From assembly GCA_030848705.1 (NCBI GenBank), contig CM061237.1:86671910-86735909 (forward strand): a DNA stretch of 64,000 nt, given 5' to 3'. The notes beneath the pieces are model-generated. The model made no database searches, was not told where the DNA came from, and saw only the letters and a program-made list of their open reading frames with translations. A program made the position numbers and the translations under genes. This document shows positions 1 through 11,287 of this stretch, piece by piece; within the stretch, counting starts at the first letter, position 1; every line of letters starts with the position of its first letter. This stretch comes from Heracleum sosnowskyi. Taxonomy: Eukaryota; Streptophyta; Magnoliopsida; Apiales; Apiaceae.

Positions 1-1027
1 GTTTCATGAAAGTTTTCAGAAAGGTTACTCAAGAGTAATCCAGTATATTCCAGTATATGAGTTTATAAGGAAGAGTATGAATTTACGAAAAGTATATGAT
101 TTTATCTACATGATATACGTGATCAGATGAGTTTAGAAAATGAATTGGAAATAAATTTACATCGTTTTATTTCCAGATTATATATGAAGTAAACGTTTCC
201 TATGGAAACCTTATATTGGATTTTCCTTATAACTTCATCTTTTAAGTTATACGTTGATAGTCTGCTTATATTTATATAGCAGATATTTTACGGAAAGGAT
301 ATACTGAGGTACCTTGTTATTTCATCTTTTATACTATACTAGAACTTTGTTCATAGTATGAATATCGAAAGTTTGCAGAATATTATGGAGATGATATTTG
401 AAATACAACAATGGTATTTTTGGAATACATTCCGATAAGGAAATGATTTCAGTATCAAGATATTTTGACAAATTATTGTCGCATACCCGCTTTATTTCTG
501 GGTTGAATAAAAGGGCAGAATTATGCCATACTTTCATTACCTTGCTGAGCTATCGCTCACTCTTGCTATTATTTTATATATATTATATAGCAGCGAAGCA
601 GGATGCCAATGGGACGGCACGTACCTCGCAAGGCGTTTCCATTAAGCAGTTTCTAGCAGCGATCCCGAGAGTAGTACGAACCAATCGAATCAGGCTACGG
701 CTTTTGGTATTCAACTCATGTATAGACATGAATGGTATAAGAGGATTGTGAGCATCAGAAGGCTAAGTTGGTAATGTAACAATACTTAGAAATTGTATCA
801 GTAACAGATTCAAAAGACATTTGGGTATTGTAATAAAAGTTATTTATTCCGCAATTGTTGTATTGTGTCGTTTCTGAGACTCTAACCTGTGTGTGTGTGT
901 GTTTGAGACATATGTTGTGGGGTCATGAGCAGGTAAATTATGAATGGTGTGAGTATTACAGGTAAGGCAAGGAGTACATGGATTGTGACAACCCTAAATC
1001 CCTGACCCCGGATTTGGGGCTGTTACA
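1..1027 (+). repeat. 5' LTR, last 1027 bases
   Basis: Bases 1-1027 match 9240-10266 base for base without net indel. I count three substitutions (near 652, 786 and 903, the last inside a GT run). The LTR ends in TGTTACA at 1021-1027. A 117-codon open frame at 398-751 is duplicated in the other LTR and is not considered a gene. Confidence 0.95.
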
Positions 1028-1031
1028 GAGA

Positions 1032-1042
1032 TGGTATCAGAG
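1032..1042 (+). other. Primer binding site (initiator tRNA-Met)
   Basis: TGGTATCAGAG begins 4 bases after the LTR terminus and matches the complement of the 3' end of plant initiator tRNA-Met. This is the usual minus-strand primer of plant copia elements and many gypsy elements. Confidence 0.85.
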
Positions 1043-3635
1043 AGTTAGGTTACAGTCCTCAGAAACGATAGAAGATCGAGTCTTACAATACCCTTAGTAA
1101 TGATGAGAACATCTAGAGCTCAAATTGAGTTCGTAGTCGGGTTAGAGGACATGACCCTGACTGTTTAAGATGAAGCCCGAGAGGGGACTTCTTTTGGGAA
1201 TCAGTACTTAGGACTTCGTGGTTAGTCACCTCGATTCGTATGAGTTATAGATGGATGGGACTCTGAGATGCCAGATCCCGAGGCCTTCTAGTAGGCATTT
1301 GATGATGCGCTCCTTGAAATGGACGGAGACCCGATAAAGAAAGATCCATAGGAGGATCTAGAGGAAGACCCCATAGTGGGTCAAGGAAAGAATCTTGTAA
1401 AGGACGTGTTGATTGATAAAGATGTGGTGCGTTACTTGAGGTCTAATAATAAGACCGGACGAACCTTCGAGGGATAAATAAGTGACGAGACGAGAGTTTA
1501 AGGATCGTTCATGATTCATCAAGAGGTATGACAAGGAAAATGGAGTAGAGTCTCCAAAGCAGAAGAGGTAGAGGCAGTATAGCCAGTATCAGTGGATTGA
1601 TTCGACTTGAACGAAACCTGTTACTCGTAGTCGGTTATAGTTGCCCATAAGGAGGCGGCATACGTAAGAACCAAGGTGTTCAGATTTTCACGAACGATTA
1701 AGGGGACTTAGTTGCCTAGTATAGTGAAAGGAATTGCTTTGGATATGAGGTTTCAATCCCCCACGACCAGCGATTCCACTGGAACTAGTGTCTATTACAT
1801 CATTGAGGGATTTTATTATCCCAAGGAAAATTTTGGGTATATGTACCATGCAAATGTTATTGTAAGACAAGCACGCTAAGACGGAATCGAGAACGAGATT
1901 TGCCACCCTCAGGAAACCAGGAAGGACTTATGAGGATAGAACAGAAAGGTCGGAAATCAGATCCGAGCATTACTAGTAGGTAAATAGGTTGATCAAATTT
2001 CCCTGATTTTGGAAAGAAATTCAGCAAATTTTGGCAACCCTTGTCTTTCTGATTACCAGAGGATGTCACCAAAGAGAGTGGAAATTTGAGCGAACCCTGT
2101 GGATTGGGTAAGATAGCCGTTATATGGGTTGGTGGACAGACCCTGATTGCTATAATTGATTGTAGAGATAAAATGATGAAGTTGAGATTGGACGGTAAAG
2201 GCGAAATATATTTAAGGACCAAGACGGACTGAGAAATTCCGGGATTGAATTAAATGAAAAGGCTATTGTGCCAAAAGTGTTAAGCTTATGTAGCGCACGG
2301 GATTGATATGGAAGAAGGAATATTGGGTAAAAGGATGATTGAAATAGAGACCGGATTTAAGCCTGTAGATTCTAACGATCTTTCGGAGTACCGCCCAGTC
2401 GATATGTGGAATTACCATTGCTATGGGCGACAACGGAATCGAAGTTTTCTTATAGAACAGAACGCTTACTTGAGATGTTTGCGCCTAGTCGAATAGAATT
2501 CCCTGCGATTGCAAATGTTGATGGTTGAATTCTTAGCGACTATTATAAGTCGGCAATGACGTAAGTATCGAGCACCATAGGGTGTGCCTGAAGAAGAAAA
2601 GCTTTAGAATGGAACAATTATCCATTAGAGGAGCCGACATAAAAGGCATCCGTAGAGACCTTGGTAATACCCTCCCCATTTGCAAATTATGTGGGGTACC
2701 TCCCCAATCTATGATCTATCTTGACCTCTCTCCAGAAAAGAATTCTGATAAAGGGTATATTCCCTTTTCGAAGTTATTTTATAACACTTGTGCTAAACCA
2801 TATTCAGTTTCACTTGTGCCAGAGGCTGTCACAATGCCTACTTTCAGGTTTTCGAAGCCCTGCCAAATGATGTTATTTAAGCTTTCACTTTTCTTCAAAT
2901 AATGAATGACCCTATGGTGATACATCACCACTTGTTTGTTAAGTACCAGTATCTTGTGGTTATTCTTTTCTTTGTATTTTCTTTGGAAAACCGCACCTTT
3001 GGAATCTGTTCAATTTTAATCCAAGGTGTTCTTTTGAGAAATATTGTCGAAATGCGATAATCATTAAATTGGTCTCGAATTGCTTTCATACTTTTTAACT
3101 TCCACTGAGACGAACAACCCTATACTTATAGGGGCTACAAGGACTATCTGTCTGTGTGATAGAAGTCGGATGGGACGCCATCACTTGTAAGTTGTGAAAT
3201 ACAAGAAGGCTAATTACCTTTAGTAATGTCTCAATTGAGGCACACAACGTTGAGTTCTTATGATCATGTTGATCTCTCGGTAAATTCTCTTACCTCCAAT
3301 AAGGTTACCTTAAAACTCATAACCTTATGATCACCAGTGAGTGACATTTTCTTTGATATGGGAGCTATCTTTCAAGGCCCCATGATTTTGTTATCCTCAT
3401 TGAATTCTAAGGGGAGGCCAACCAGGTCAAATAAGTCAAAATTCGCTGATAAGGAATTAGATTCGCAACGAAATCGCCTATGACAGGAGCGAATCCCTCA
3501 GACGGATAGAATGTTAGTGACATATCAATGAAATTGGTTTATTCTCCCAAGGATAATATGATAATGGAAAGCGTGTCAATCGATATATGTGAAAGAAATA
3601 GTGACGTGCCGTGAACTCCACTGACAACGGTGTTA
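1043..3635 (+). other. Degenerate leader / interior of chromovirus, no intact gene
   Basis: About 2.6 kb between the primer binding site and the first recognisable gag segment. All frames are interrupted, the longest open stretch being about 120 codons on the opposite strand. Short gag-like phrases can be glimpsed near 1100-1450. I recognise nothing in 2500-3600. The length is unusual for a Tekay leader, so rearranged or foreign filler is likely. Confidence 0.5.
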
Positions 3636-3965
3636 GATAGATGCCCTATAGTGAGATTGAGATTTTGGAGGAGTTGTTTACGAATGGACACTACCTCTGG
3701 GTCAGCAAGATAAGTACTGACGATGGAGTCAGAGAGAGCTGGTATTGTGACTTGGGAGAGGTGCAGCGTGTGTGGTTCTAGAGGAATAATTTTCGGAAAT
3801 ATATGGAGACCCGGATGAAAATGAAAGTTAAAGAGTTAAAACTAGAAACCATGACTGTAACCGAGTATGAGGCCAAGTTTTCCGAATTATTGAGGTTTGT
3901 TCCGGAGTTTGTGAACACAGAATAAAAGAAAGCCAGTAGGTTTCAACCAGGGCTACCTCCAACAA
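3636..3965 (+). pseudogene. Gag remnant of chromovirus
   Basis: A broken frame here reads like the capsid-proximal part of Tekay gag. The phrase MTVTEYEAKFSELLRFVPEF is followed by a stop and then by KKASRFQPGLPP. Family members have the same block, a matrix/capsid helix region ahead of the zinc knuckle. The in-frame stop after FVNTE and the absence of a downstream CCHC knuckle show the gene is dead. Confidence 0.7.
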
Positions 3966-4724
3966 GCAGCCCACTGTCAGGACCTTTAAATAGCAGGTGC
4001 CCTTCTACACTGTTTAGACAGAGCTAATGCATTGTTGTATATCAAGAAGTTGCATGATAATTAAACCTTAAGGCCGAGCCACTAAGGGAATAATTCCAAG
4101 TAGAAATAGCCATTCGAGGGATTTTCCCATAAGACTGGTACATCCAGGTTGTGAACTAGAAATATGAGGTCGACACTTTTGATAGACCTGATTCTTTTCA
4201 AGTTGGGAGAAGTTGATATTATAATAAGAATGGGTTGGTTGACACCCAATGGGGCCCAGACTGATTGTAAGGGAGAGAGAGTAATAAATAAAGAACGGAG
4301 ACAGATTCAGAGATTCTTGAATATAGTTCAGACTAAGAAACTATTACGCCAGAGATACGAGGCTTAATTAGCTCTTATGGTTGACGCCAAGAAAAGAGGT
4401 ACCAAGTATAAAGGAAACTACAATGGTTTTGGGAGATTGTACAAGATCTTAATGCGCTACCAAATATCGATTGGGATGACATGAGAATGAATACCGAGTA
4501 TTCAGAGTATAGTGGGAATGAAAGAGTTAGTGACTCAGTTACAAGAGTTGTTGTATAAGGATATGATAAGACCCAGTGTACCACCGTGGAGAGCCCGGTG
4601 TTGTTGTAAGAGAGAAAGATTTTAGCACAAGATTATATATCGAACCTCGAGAGTTGTATGAGTTTGACATGGAGAATAGGTACCCTTGTAAATGATTGTT
4701 TGATCAGCGGAAGAACGCTGTGTA

Positions 4725-5015
4725 TTTCCAACTTATTTAAGAACTGGGTATCACCAGTTGGAAGTTAAATCAGAGGATATGCCCAAGACTGCGATTCGTA
4801 CTAGGAATAGACACTTCGAGTTTTCAGCGAAGTTATTTTGGGTTGACTAATGCACCCACAAATTTTATGGAATGTAATGAATTGGCTTTGAGTTACCCAT
4901 GATAGTAGTTAGCATGAGATGGAGAAATGGCTAGAATTGACCTAGGATTATGACTGTGAGATACACTATCATCCGGGGAAGGCCAATGTGGTGGCCGATA
5001 CCCTTACTTTAAAAT
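4725..5015 (+). pseudogene. Reverse transcriptase / RNase H remnant of chromovirus
   Basis: Around 4745-4870 shifted frames give GYHQLEVK-like and CAPTNF-like phrases belonging to the RT palm of Ty3/gypsy elements. Around 4918-5011 the phrase YHPGKANVVAD marks the end of RNase H. The YXDD active site and most of RT are missing, so there is a large internal deletion as well as many stops. Confidence 0.72.
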
Positions 5016-5039
5016 AAGACAGAGATGGATTCCGAATGA

Positions 5040-5693
5040 TCGGGAATTAAAGGATGAGATTTTACACAAAACCCAAGTTAGTCCAACAAACTAGAAGGAC
5101 AAAAGATTTCATCAACAAGCGGCTAGTGACAACCAAGACAGACAGAGAAAGTATGCGGACTAAGCCCGCGAGTATAGAGATAGTACTACTATTGATAAGC
5201 TAAATGGCATGTTGATGGATGGCAAACAAGTTTATGCTGGTGTATTTCTGTGCAAACAAGATAGAGAATATGAGGTTAGAGATTCGTGATGTTAAAGGTA
5301 TCTCCAAGGAAGGAATTAATGAGATTTGAAAAGAAAGGGAAGTGAGCCCGATATTCTTTGGGCCATCTGAGATTTAAGACGCGCCAGGAAGGTGGCCTAC
5401 GAGCCAGCCTTACCCCCAAACTTGTAGAATGGTCATAACGGGGTTCATGTGTCAATGCTACGTCAGTATACTATAGATGCCCGGCATATGTAGAGTACGA
5501 GCACGTAGACATACAACCAGACTTGATCTATGTGGAGCAACCAATGGAAATTATAGATCGAAAGGAACAAGTACTCCGAAACAAGGTCATCAAACTAGCC
5601 AGAGTGGTATGGAGGAATCATAATGTGGAAGAATCAACTTGGGAGCTAGAGAGCGAGATGCTAGAAAGATATCCCCATTTGTTTTCAGAGTGA
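5040..5693 (+). pseudogene. Integrase C-terminus and chromodomain remnant
   Basis: Phrases such as RQRKYAD, KKGKLSPIFFGPSEI (the GPY/F-type module) and NVHGVHVSMLR-like text occur in shifting frames. From about 5475 to the TGA at 5691 the frame is open and reads as a chromodomain tail: YVEQPMEIIDRKEQVLRNK, VVWRNHNVEESTWELE, then YPHLF. In chromoviruses this domain follows integrase and is thought to steer insertion to heterochromatin. The catalytic core of integrase is not recognisable. Confidence 0.8.
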
Positions 5694-5712
5694 TTCCGGG
5701 ACGGAATCCTTT

Positions 5713-5726
5713 TAAGGAGGGGAGAC
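5713..5726 (+). other. Polypurine tract
   Basis: The purine run AAGGAGGGGAGA sits directly before the 3' LTR start TGTAAGACC at 5727. It is the expected plus-strand primer site. Confidence 0.85.
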
Positions 5727-8700
5727 TGTAAGACCCCAGATTTTGGGTAGAATTAAAACTTTTATTATATGTTGATGTAAATATGGATAGTGGCAATGAC
5801 TTTGAGAATCAAGTTATGAAATGAATATGAATTTCGGTTTTCAAACATTTTGAGAATAGTAAGAATGGACTGAACATATAAATAAGAACAATCAATCTGG
5901 AAGATAAGAATACAATACTCCAGGGAAGGAAAGTATTTTTATGTCATCCAAATCAATATCTGGAATACATCCGACAACTCCGTAAACAAGATAGCGTATG
6001 CCCGAGAAAGCACTAGAACGTTTTCTAAGTGCAAAGAGTAAAGAGAAAATAGATCAGGAATATTGGAACGGATTTTGATCCAAAGGATTATAGAAAAACC
6101 ACTGATGAATAGTAACTCTTCATTTAAAAGTTTTTCAGACCACCCTAAATGCGGGACGATATAATAAACTTTCAAAGTCGCATTAGTGATCTACGATGGA
6201 AATAAAAGAATGCAGAAGCTGTCAGAATCAGAAAAATAGCATTTTTCGTTTTCTCCGAAATTTCACCAAAAACGGACTAAATAATTATTATTTGAGGATA
6301 TTTAAGGATTTAAATTATTAATTCCATGGATATGGATTTGATAAATGATTTAGAAGTATTGAGAACGATTTCGGTAAAATACCTCGATAGAACCCTCGAG
6401 AAACCTTGCGAGCATTCTACGAAATTAAACGAACCAGAAAAGCTACTTTATTCCAAGCCAATGCATGCTTGCCAAGTGTCAAGACAAGAAGAGACCAAGG
6501 GTGATGACTCACCACATTGGATAAATATCAAGTAATTAAACAAGAAAAGAAAAAGAAGAATTCTCCACCTTGAAGAAAAATTCGGGAGAGAAGAAGAAAG
6601 AAAATGGAGGAGAAAGAAATGCTTATAACTTGAGATTCCGTTGTCCGTTTTTGGCGTTCCACCACTCAAATCGAAGCTCTCGAGAAGCTCTACGCAACCA
6701 TGGTAAGCGCTCGCCTCACCTCTGTGATTTACCCTTCGATTTCAGTGAGTAACAGTTGGAGAAGATGATGAATAGTAACTTGTATTTTGCTTTGTTGCTT
6801 TTGATATTGAGTTACATAAGGAATATAGCAGCAAGCAAGCTTGGAGGAAGGTATAAACCTCTGCCCCTTGGAGTTTTATATGAGTTTTAAAGTGGTTTTG
6901 ATGTTCATGTAAAGTTAAGATCATGATTAAGTGATTTAGTGATTGTTTGGCTTTGTTTAAATATGTAAAATGATGGGTGTTGGATTTGAGCCTCACCACT
7001 GATCTTAGAGGTGTATGATGGTTGTTTTTTTGAGGTTGTGGATGTATGGTATGCCCGGTGTGGCTTGGTTATGTTGTGACAAAATTGGATTATTCGATTT
7101 TAAGCCGTCGTAATGCCCAATTTTCGGTAACTCTATAAACTGCCTATAATCCGAAAGCTTAACTGCCTCTTTTGGTTCAATGATAAACCTGAGTGTGTAG
7201 AGCCTTGTTTCTAGTTTACGTGAGCGCAAGAATCATGTCGTTACGATTTACGGTTTAAGAGAAAAGTGAGTTTTAGTAAACGCCGTTCGGAGGAACAACC
7301 CATCTCTGGTCAGTCACTTTGAGGCTATATTTGGACCACTTAGAAGCCATATTAAAATGTGAAACTTTGAGGAATAATACTAGAGACAGTTAGGAAGGCT
7401 CACGAAAACGATTCGGATTAAAAAGATTATTTTTCGATTTTATAAAAATGTTTTAGCCGAGGTTACGCAAGTGAAAACCACTAAGAGCATGACTTAGAAA
7501 CTGATGTTGCAAATGGTTAAGTATAACTTGTATTCGAGGATCGATTTCGGACTAAACCTACGACTTAAGTAATTGTCGACTAAACGTGGACTTAGTATGA
7601 GCCTATAACGAGCTAGTAATTTCTTGGTTGTGTTTCGCTTACGTGTTTAAGCATTGAGTACAAGTGGATTATCCAGGGGATTAATCGTGCGTTTTCTTTG
7701 ACTTTGTCTAGATTGTCCGGCATCGTCGCGAACCCCTATCACTTCTCGAGCATCAGGCAAGTTTCTAAAACCATATTTTGAAGTATGCTTATACTAGATG
7801 CAAGTTTTCAAACCTATACCTTTTTAAAACTGTTGTGGTGATAACTAAAGAATTTGAGATATATGCTATATGTGTATGATTTCGAAATGATTTCTATGAT
7901 GCTAAATCAAAGTATTGATACAAGTTGAACTTATAAGCTATGGATATAGTAATATTTTGGAGCTGATGTGCTAAGCAAAACCCTCAGTAGGGGGAATATA
8001 CTCTGCATTTATACTTTGGACCGGGAATGGTATCAGTTGTTATCTAGAGATATATTATATATTCTCTATATTTATTTTACATACTAAGAATGGTATCAGT
8101 TGCTATCTAGGGTTATTTTATTGTGTCATTACAATTAATCTCGATAAGTGGTTTACAAATTAAAGATCATTTGGAGTTTAATCTATTAAGGGTATATTTT
8201 AAATATATGATGAATAGTTGTTATCTACCCTTTTTGATAAGAAAGTACTTGAGAATTATTTCTAAATAAATATTCTTTATTAAATATAGTTTGCATTAAT
8301 TATTTAAAGCCCTACTTCTTAAGGAAGTATTTTGTGAAAAATATTTTAAACCCTAGATAGCTAATAAAGTATATTTCAGTCAATTTTTATTATAAATAGA
8401 GAAGGTTCCCAAATCTATTTCCCGTTTAAGTCTATATTCAGAAAGACTTAAATGTTCGCTCAAACTACAAATGCATGGGACCTTTCTCGAGATTTTATGT
8501 ATGTTTCCAGTGGACTGCCCGGTCCTAAATCTTTTAAATCAATGAATTTATCAGTCTGGTTTACTACCATCAAAATGATTTTGATTACTTCCTCAAGATT
8601 CGAGGGGTAAGATCAGTGGAATTAGTTGCATCCATTAACAAGCGTCAGCTTGGGAAATATGGGTGAATTTTCCTTTCCAACCAGATATGACTACTTTGTG

Positions 8701-10266
8701 GAGTTGTATTCTTGGGGAAAAAGGGAAAGGAACTTCATGTTTCAGTGTTATGGATTTACTCGAACTTGGAGAGTATGTAAGGGACTGAGTAGCGCCGGTC
8801 CCCTAAGGGAATTACAATATGGCCGACGGACTGGTGAACGGGTCTGTTCTTCCCTTAGTTTATCAGAAATTGCCCGACCGTAGGAAAGAGGAGAGCAACA
8901 GGCCGACGGACTGGTGAAACGGGTCTGTTCTTCCTCATAGGAGAGTCACAGGCCGACGGACTGGTGAAACGGGTCTGTACTTCCTGCCTACAACCGATTG
9001 GCGGGGAGGTAGGTCAGTCAGATACTGTCTATTCTTCCCTTCTACGTAGAAAAAGATCAGGGGGATATAGCTTGCGACTGATCATCGTAGGGGTATCCTT
9101 GGCGCCCAGAATCTCCATTTACAGTTCAGCATCCATGAAAGAGCATGTTTCATGCAAGATTTCAGAAAAAGAAAGTTTGTTCCAGCTATTCAGTTTTCAT
9201 GAAAGTTTTCAAAGAAAGATAGTTTATTCCAGCTATTCAGTTTCATGAAAGTTTTCAGAAAGGTTACTCAAGAGTAATCCAGTATATTCCAGTATATGAG
9301 TTTATAAGGAAGAGTATGAATTTACGAAAAGTATATGATTTTATCTACATGATATACGTGATCAGATGAGTTTAGAAAATGAATTGGAAATAAATTTACA
9401 TCGTTTTATTTCCAGATTATATATGAAGTAAACGTTTCCTATGGAAACCTTATATTGGATTTTCCTTATAACTTCATCTTTTAAGTTATACGTTGATAGT
9501 CTGCTTATATTTATATAGCAGATATTTTACGGAAAGGATATACTGAGGTACCTTGTTATTTCATCTTTTATACTATACTAGAACTTTGTTCATAGTATGA
9601 ATATCGAAAGTTTGCAGAATATTATGGAGATGATATTTGAAATACAACAATGGTATTTTTGGAATACATTCCGATAAGGAAATGATTTCAGTATCAAGAT
9701 ATTTTGACAAATTATTGTCGCATACCCGCTTTATTTCTGGGTTGAATAAAAGGGCAGAATTATGCCATACTTTCATTACCTTGCTGAGCTATCGCTCACT
9801 CTTGCTATTATTTTATATATATTATATAGCAGCGAAGCAGGATGCCAATGGGACGGCACGTACCTCGCAAGGCGTTTCCATTAAGCAGTTTTTAGCAGCG
9901 ATCCCGAGAGTAGTACGAACCAATCGAATCAGGCTACGGCTTTTGGTATTCAACTCATGTATAGACATGAATGGTATAAGAGGATTGTGAGCATCAGAAG
10001 GCTAAGTTGGTAATGTAACAATACATAGAAATTGTATCAGTAACAGATTCAAAAGACATTTGGGTATTGTAATAAAAGTTATTTATTCCGCAATTGTTGT
10101 ATTGTGTCGTTTCTGAGACTCTAACCTGTGTGTGTGTGTGTGTGAGACATATGTTGTGGGGTCATGAGCAGGTAAATTATGAATGGTGTGAGTATTACAG
10201 GTAAGGCAAGGAGTACATGGATTGTGACAACCCTAAATCCCTGACCCCGGATTTGGGGCTGTTACA
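5727..10266 (+). repeat. 3' LTR of chromovirus, complete, 4540 bp
   Basis: It starts TGTAAGACCCC and ends GGGGCTGTTACA. The last 1027 bases duplicate the window start with about 99.7% identity. The LTR contains no gene, only short open frames without family resemblance. The solo LTR at 24737-28673 has similar ends and a similar internal repeat block, but is a different subfamily. Confidence 0.92.
8822..8996 (+). repeat. Short tandem repeat block inside LTR
   Basis: Three copies of a ~35-45 base unit containing GGCCGACGGACTGGTGAA followed by CGGGTCTGT and a TTCCTCC-like tail begin near 8822, 8902 and 8950. They are spaced unevenly (80 and 48 bases). A comparable GC-rich repeat block lies in the related solo LTR at 25496-25760. 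Confidence 0.85.
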
Positions 10267-10310
10267 CACTATGTCTACAATGAGATGATCTAATTAACCA
10301 GGACAATCTC

Positions 10311-10368
10311 CATCAGAGGCAGAAGAGCTAGAGCCAGAAGCTATTGTGTTCTCTTGCCTCTGATGATC
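10311..10368. repeat. Inverted repeat (hairpin-capable)
   Basis: CATCAGAGGCAGAAGAG at about 10311 is mirrored by CTCTTGCCTCTGATG at about 10354, with a ~25-base loop. The CATCAG word also recurs in this element's LTR (16046-16105). Confidence 0.6.
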
Positions 10369-10389
10369 ACTACTTGTCCGTTCAACTGG

Positions 10390-10773
10390 TCATAATAACA
10401 TCTGGGATCTCGAGGGCTTGACAACCTCCTGATGTTGAATCATCATCATCATCCTCTCGCCTTCTCTTTCCTGCTTGCAGGATTCCAAGAAGAGCTCCTC
10501 CTCTGAACCCGTCAAGTAGCTCTGATGAAAGAGCATCATACAAATCTCCACAGCCTGATCATCTGCAAGGATGGGCACATCATATGGCCCAGGACATATG
10601 ATGTGCACATAGGGATTGGAGATAGGACCCTCAGCTATCTCATCATCATCAATGAGACCTTCATCGTTCAGAAATGACAAAACAAGAAATTCATCAATAA
10701 TATAGTTTGCTTGTTGACGCCAGTTCATACTCAAGAATGCTTCTACATCCATGAATTCAAAGGTTCCTGCCAT
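10390..10773 (-). CDS. Small acidic protein, unrecognised, antisense to the Sirevirus
   Basis: A 127-codon frame starting with ATG (MAGTFEFMDVEAF) runs opposite to the host element, head to head with the long extra ORF. The two start codons are about 515 bases apart. The protein is rich in Asp/Glu, with a patch of four Met near the C-terminus. It has no visible signal peptide, membrane segment or zinc motif. I do not recognise the family. No counterpart is visible at the same place in the other two Sireviruses. It may be an antisense accessory ORF, a captured host fragment or chance. Chance looks less likely given its length and uninterrupted, compositionally protein-like reading. Confidence 0.4.
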   Translation of the reverse strand: MAGTFEFMDVEAFLSMNWRQQANYIIDEFLVLSFLNDEGLIDDDEIAEGPISNPYVHIICPGPYDVPILADDQAVEICMMLFHQSYLTGSEEELFLESCKQEREGERMMMMIQHQEVVKPSRSQMLL

Positions 10774-11287
10774 TTTGATATATGGTATTTTTTATGGATT
10801 GCCTGATTGTTCCAATGCTCCAGCTTTTATAGCATCCAACAGGGCAACTGAAAGGTTTTGTTTGGCTCGACGCTATGGGGATAGTAAAGTGCGGAGTTTC
10901 AAGACAGTCATTATTCTTTTGACTGTTGAGCTCCTTCGTACTTTGTTATTATATTTTTGAAATATTAAAATCGATAATTTTATTATTATTGATTTTTTTT
11001 TACATAACCAATAAGCGGATATTTTGAGTGCCTTATGTGATGTCAGGTGGTTCCTCGCGTGTCACCTACGCGCTGGTATATACAACCGTTGTGTATAGCC
11101 CCCTTATCACGCGTTCTTGGAAATCGTGACAACCCATTTTTTACACGATACCTGTCCAGTAGTCATCATTAGTCTGGTTTTTTCGGAGATACTGTGTTGC
11201 TAATTTTTCTCAAAAGATTTGTTTCGTTTCCATCTTATTATCATTGTTGACTATCTATACTATTCTCTCTGTATTTTTCACTCAACA
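10774..11287 (+). promoter_or_regulatory. Spacer between divergent ORFs, possible two-way promoter
   Basis: About 0.5 kb without a gene between the antisense ORF and the start of the long extra ORF. It contains an AT-rich run (10965-11000) and a CG-rich patch with CGCG steps (11055-11115). The stretch immediately before the ATG at 11288 is CT-rich, as in plant 5' leaders. Promoter activity is inference only. Confidence 0.35.

Larger units (their letters stand above)
1..10266 (+). mobile_element. Tekay/Del-type chromovirus LTR retrotransposon (5' end outside window)
   Basis: The two LTRs (1-1027 and 5727-10266) flank a 4.7-kb interior. A primer binding site lies 4 bases after the first LTR and a purine tract just before the second. 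The interior ends in a chromodomain-type tail closing on YPHLF, which is typical of Tekay/Del chromoviruses. No gag or pol frame is intact. The right edge at 10266 cuts into a Sirevirus (10267-16456), so this element landed there later. The other target-site copy lies outside the window, so the duplication cannot be tested. Clade is inferred from the chromodomain tail and the TGTAAGACCCC...TGTTACA ends. Confidence 0.88.

Noticed and set aside
398..751. 117-codon ORF, present again at 9637-9990
   Set aside because: It begins with a non-ATG start, lies wholly inside the LTR, and is duplicated only because the LTR is. No family resemblance.
11219..11287. N-terminal extension MFRFHL... of the extra ORF with a hydrophobic stretch suggesting a signal peptide
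   Set aside because: It depends on a TTG start. The first ATG, in strong plant context, is at 11288, and the extension is leader sequence.
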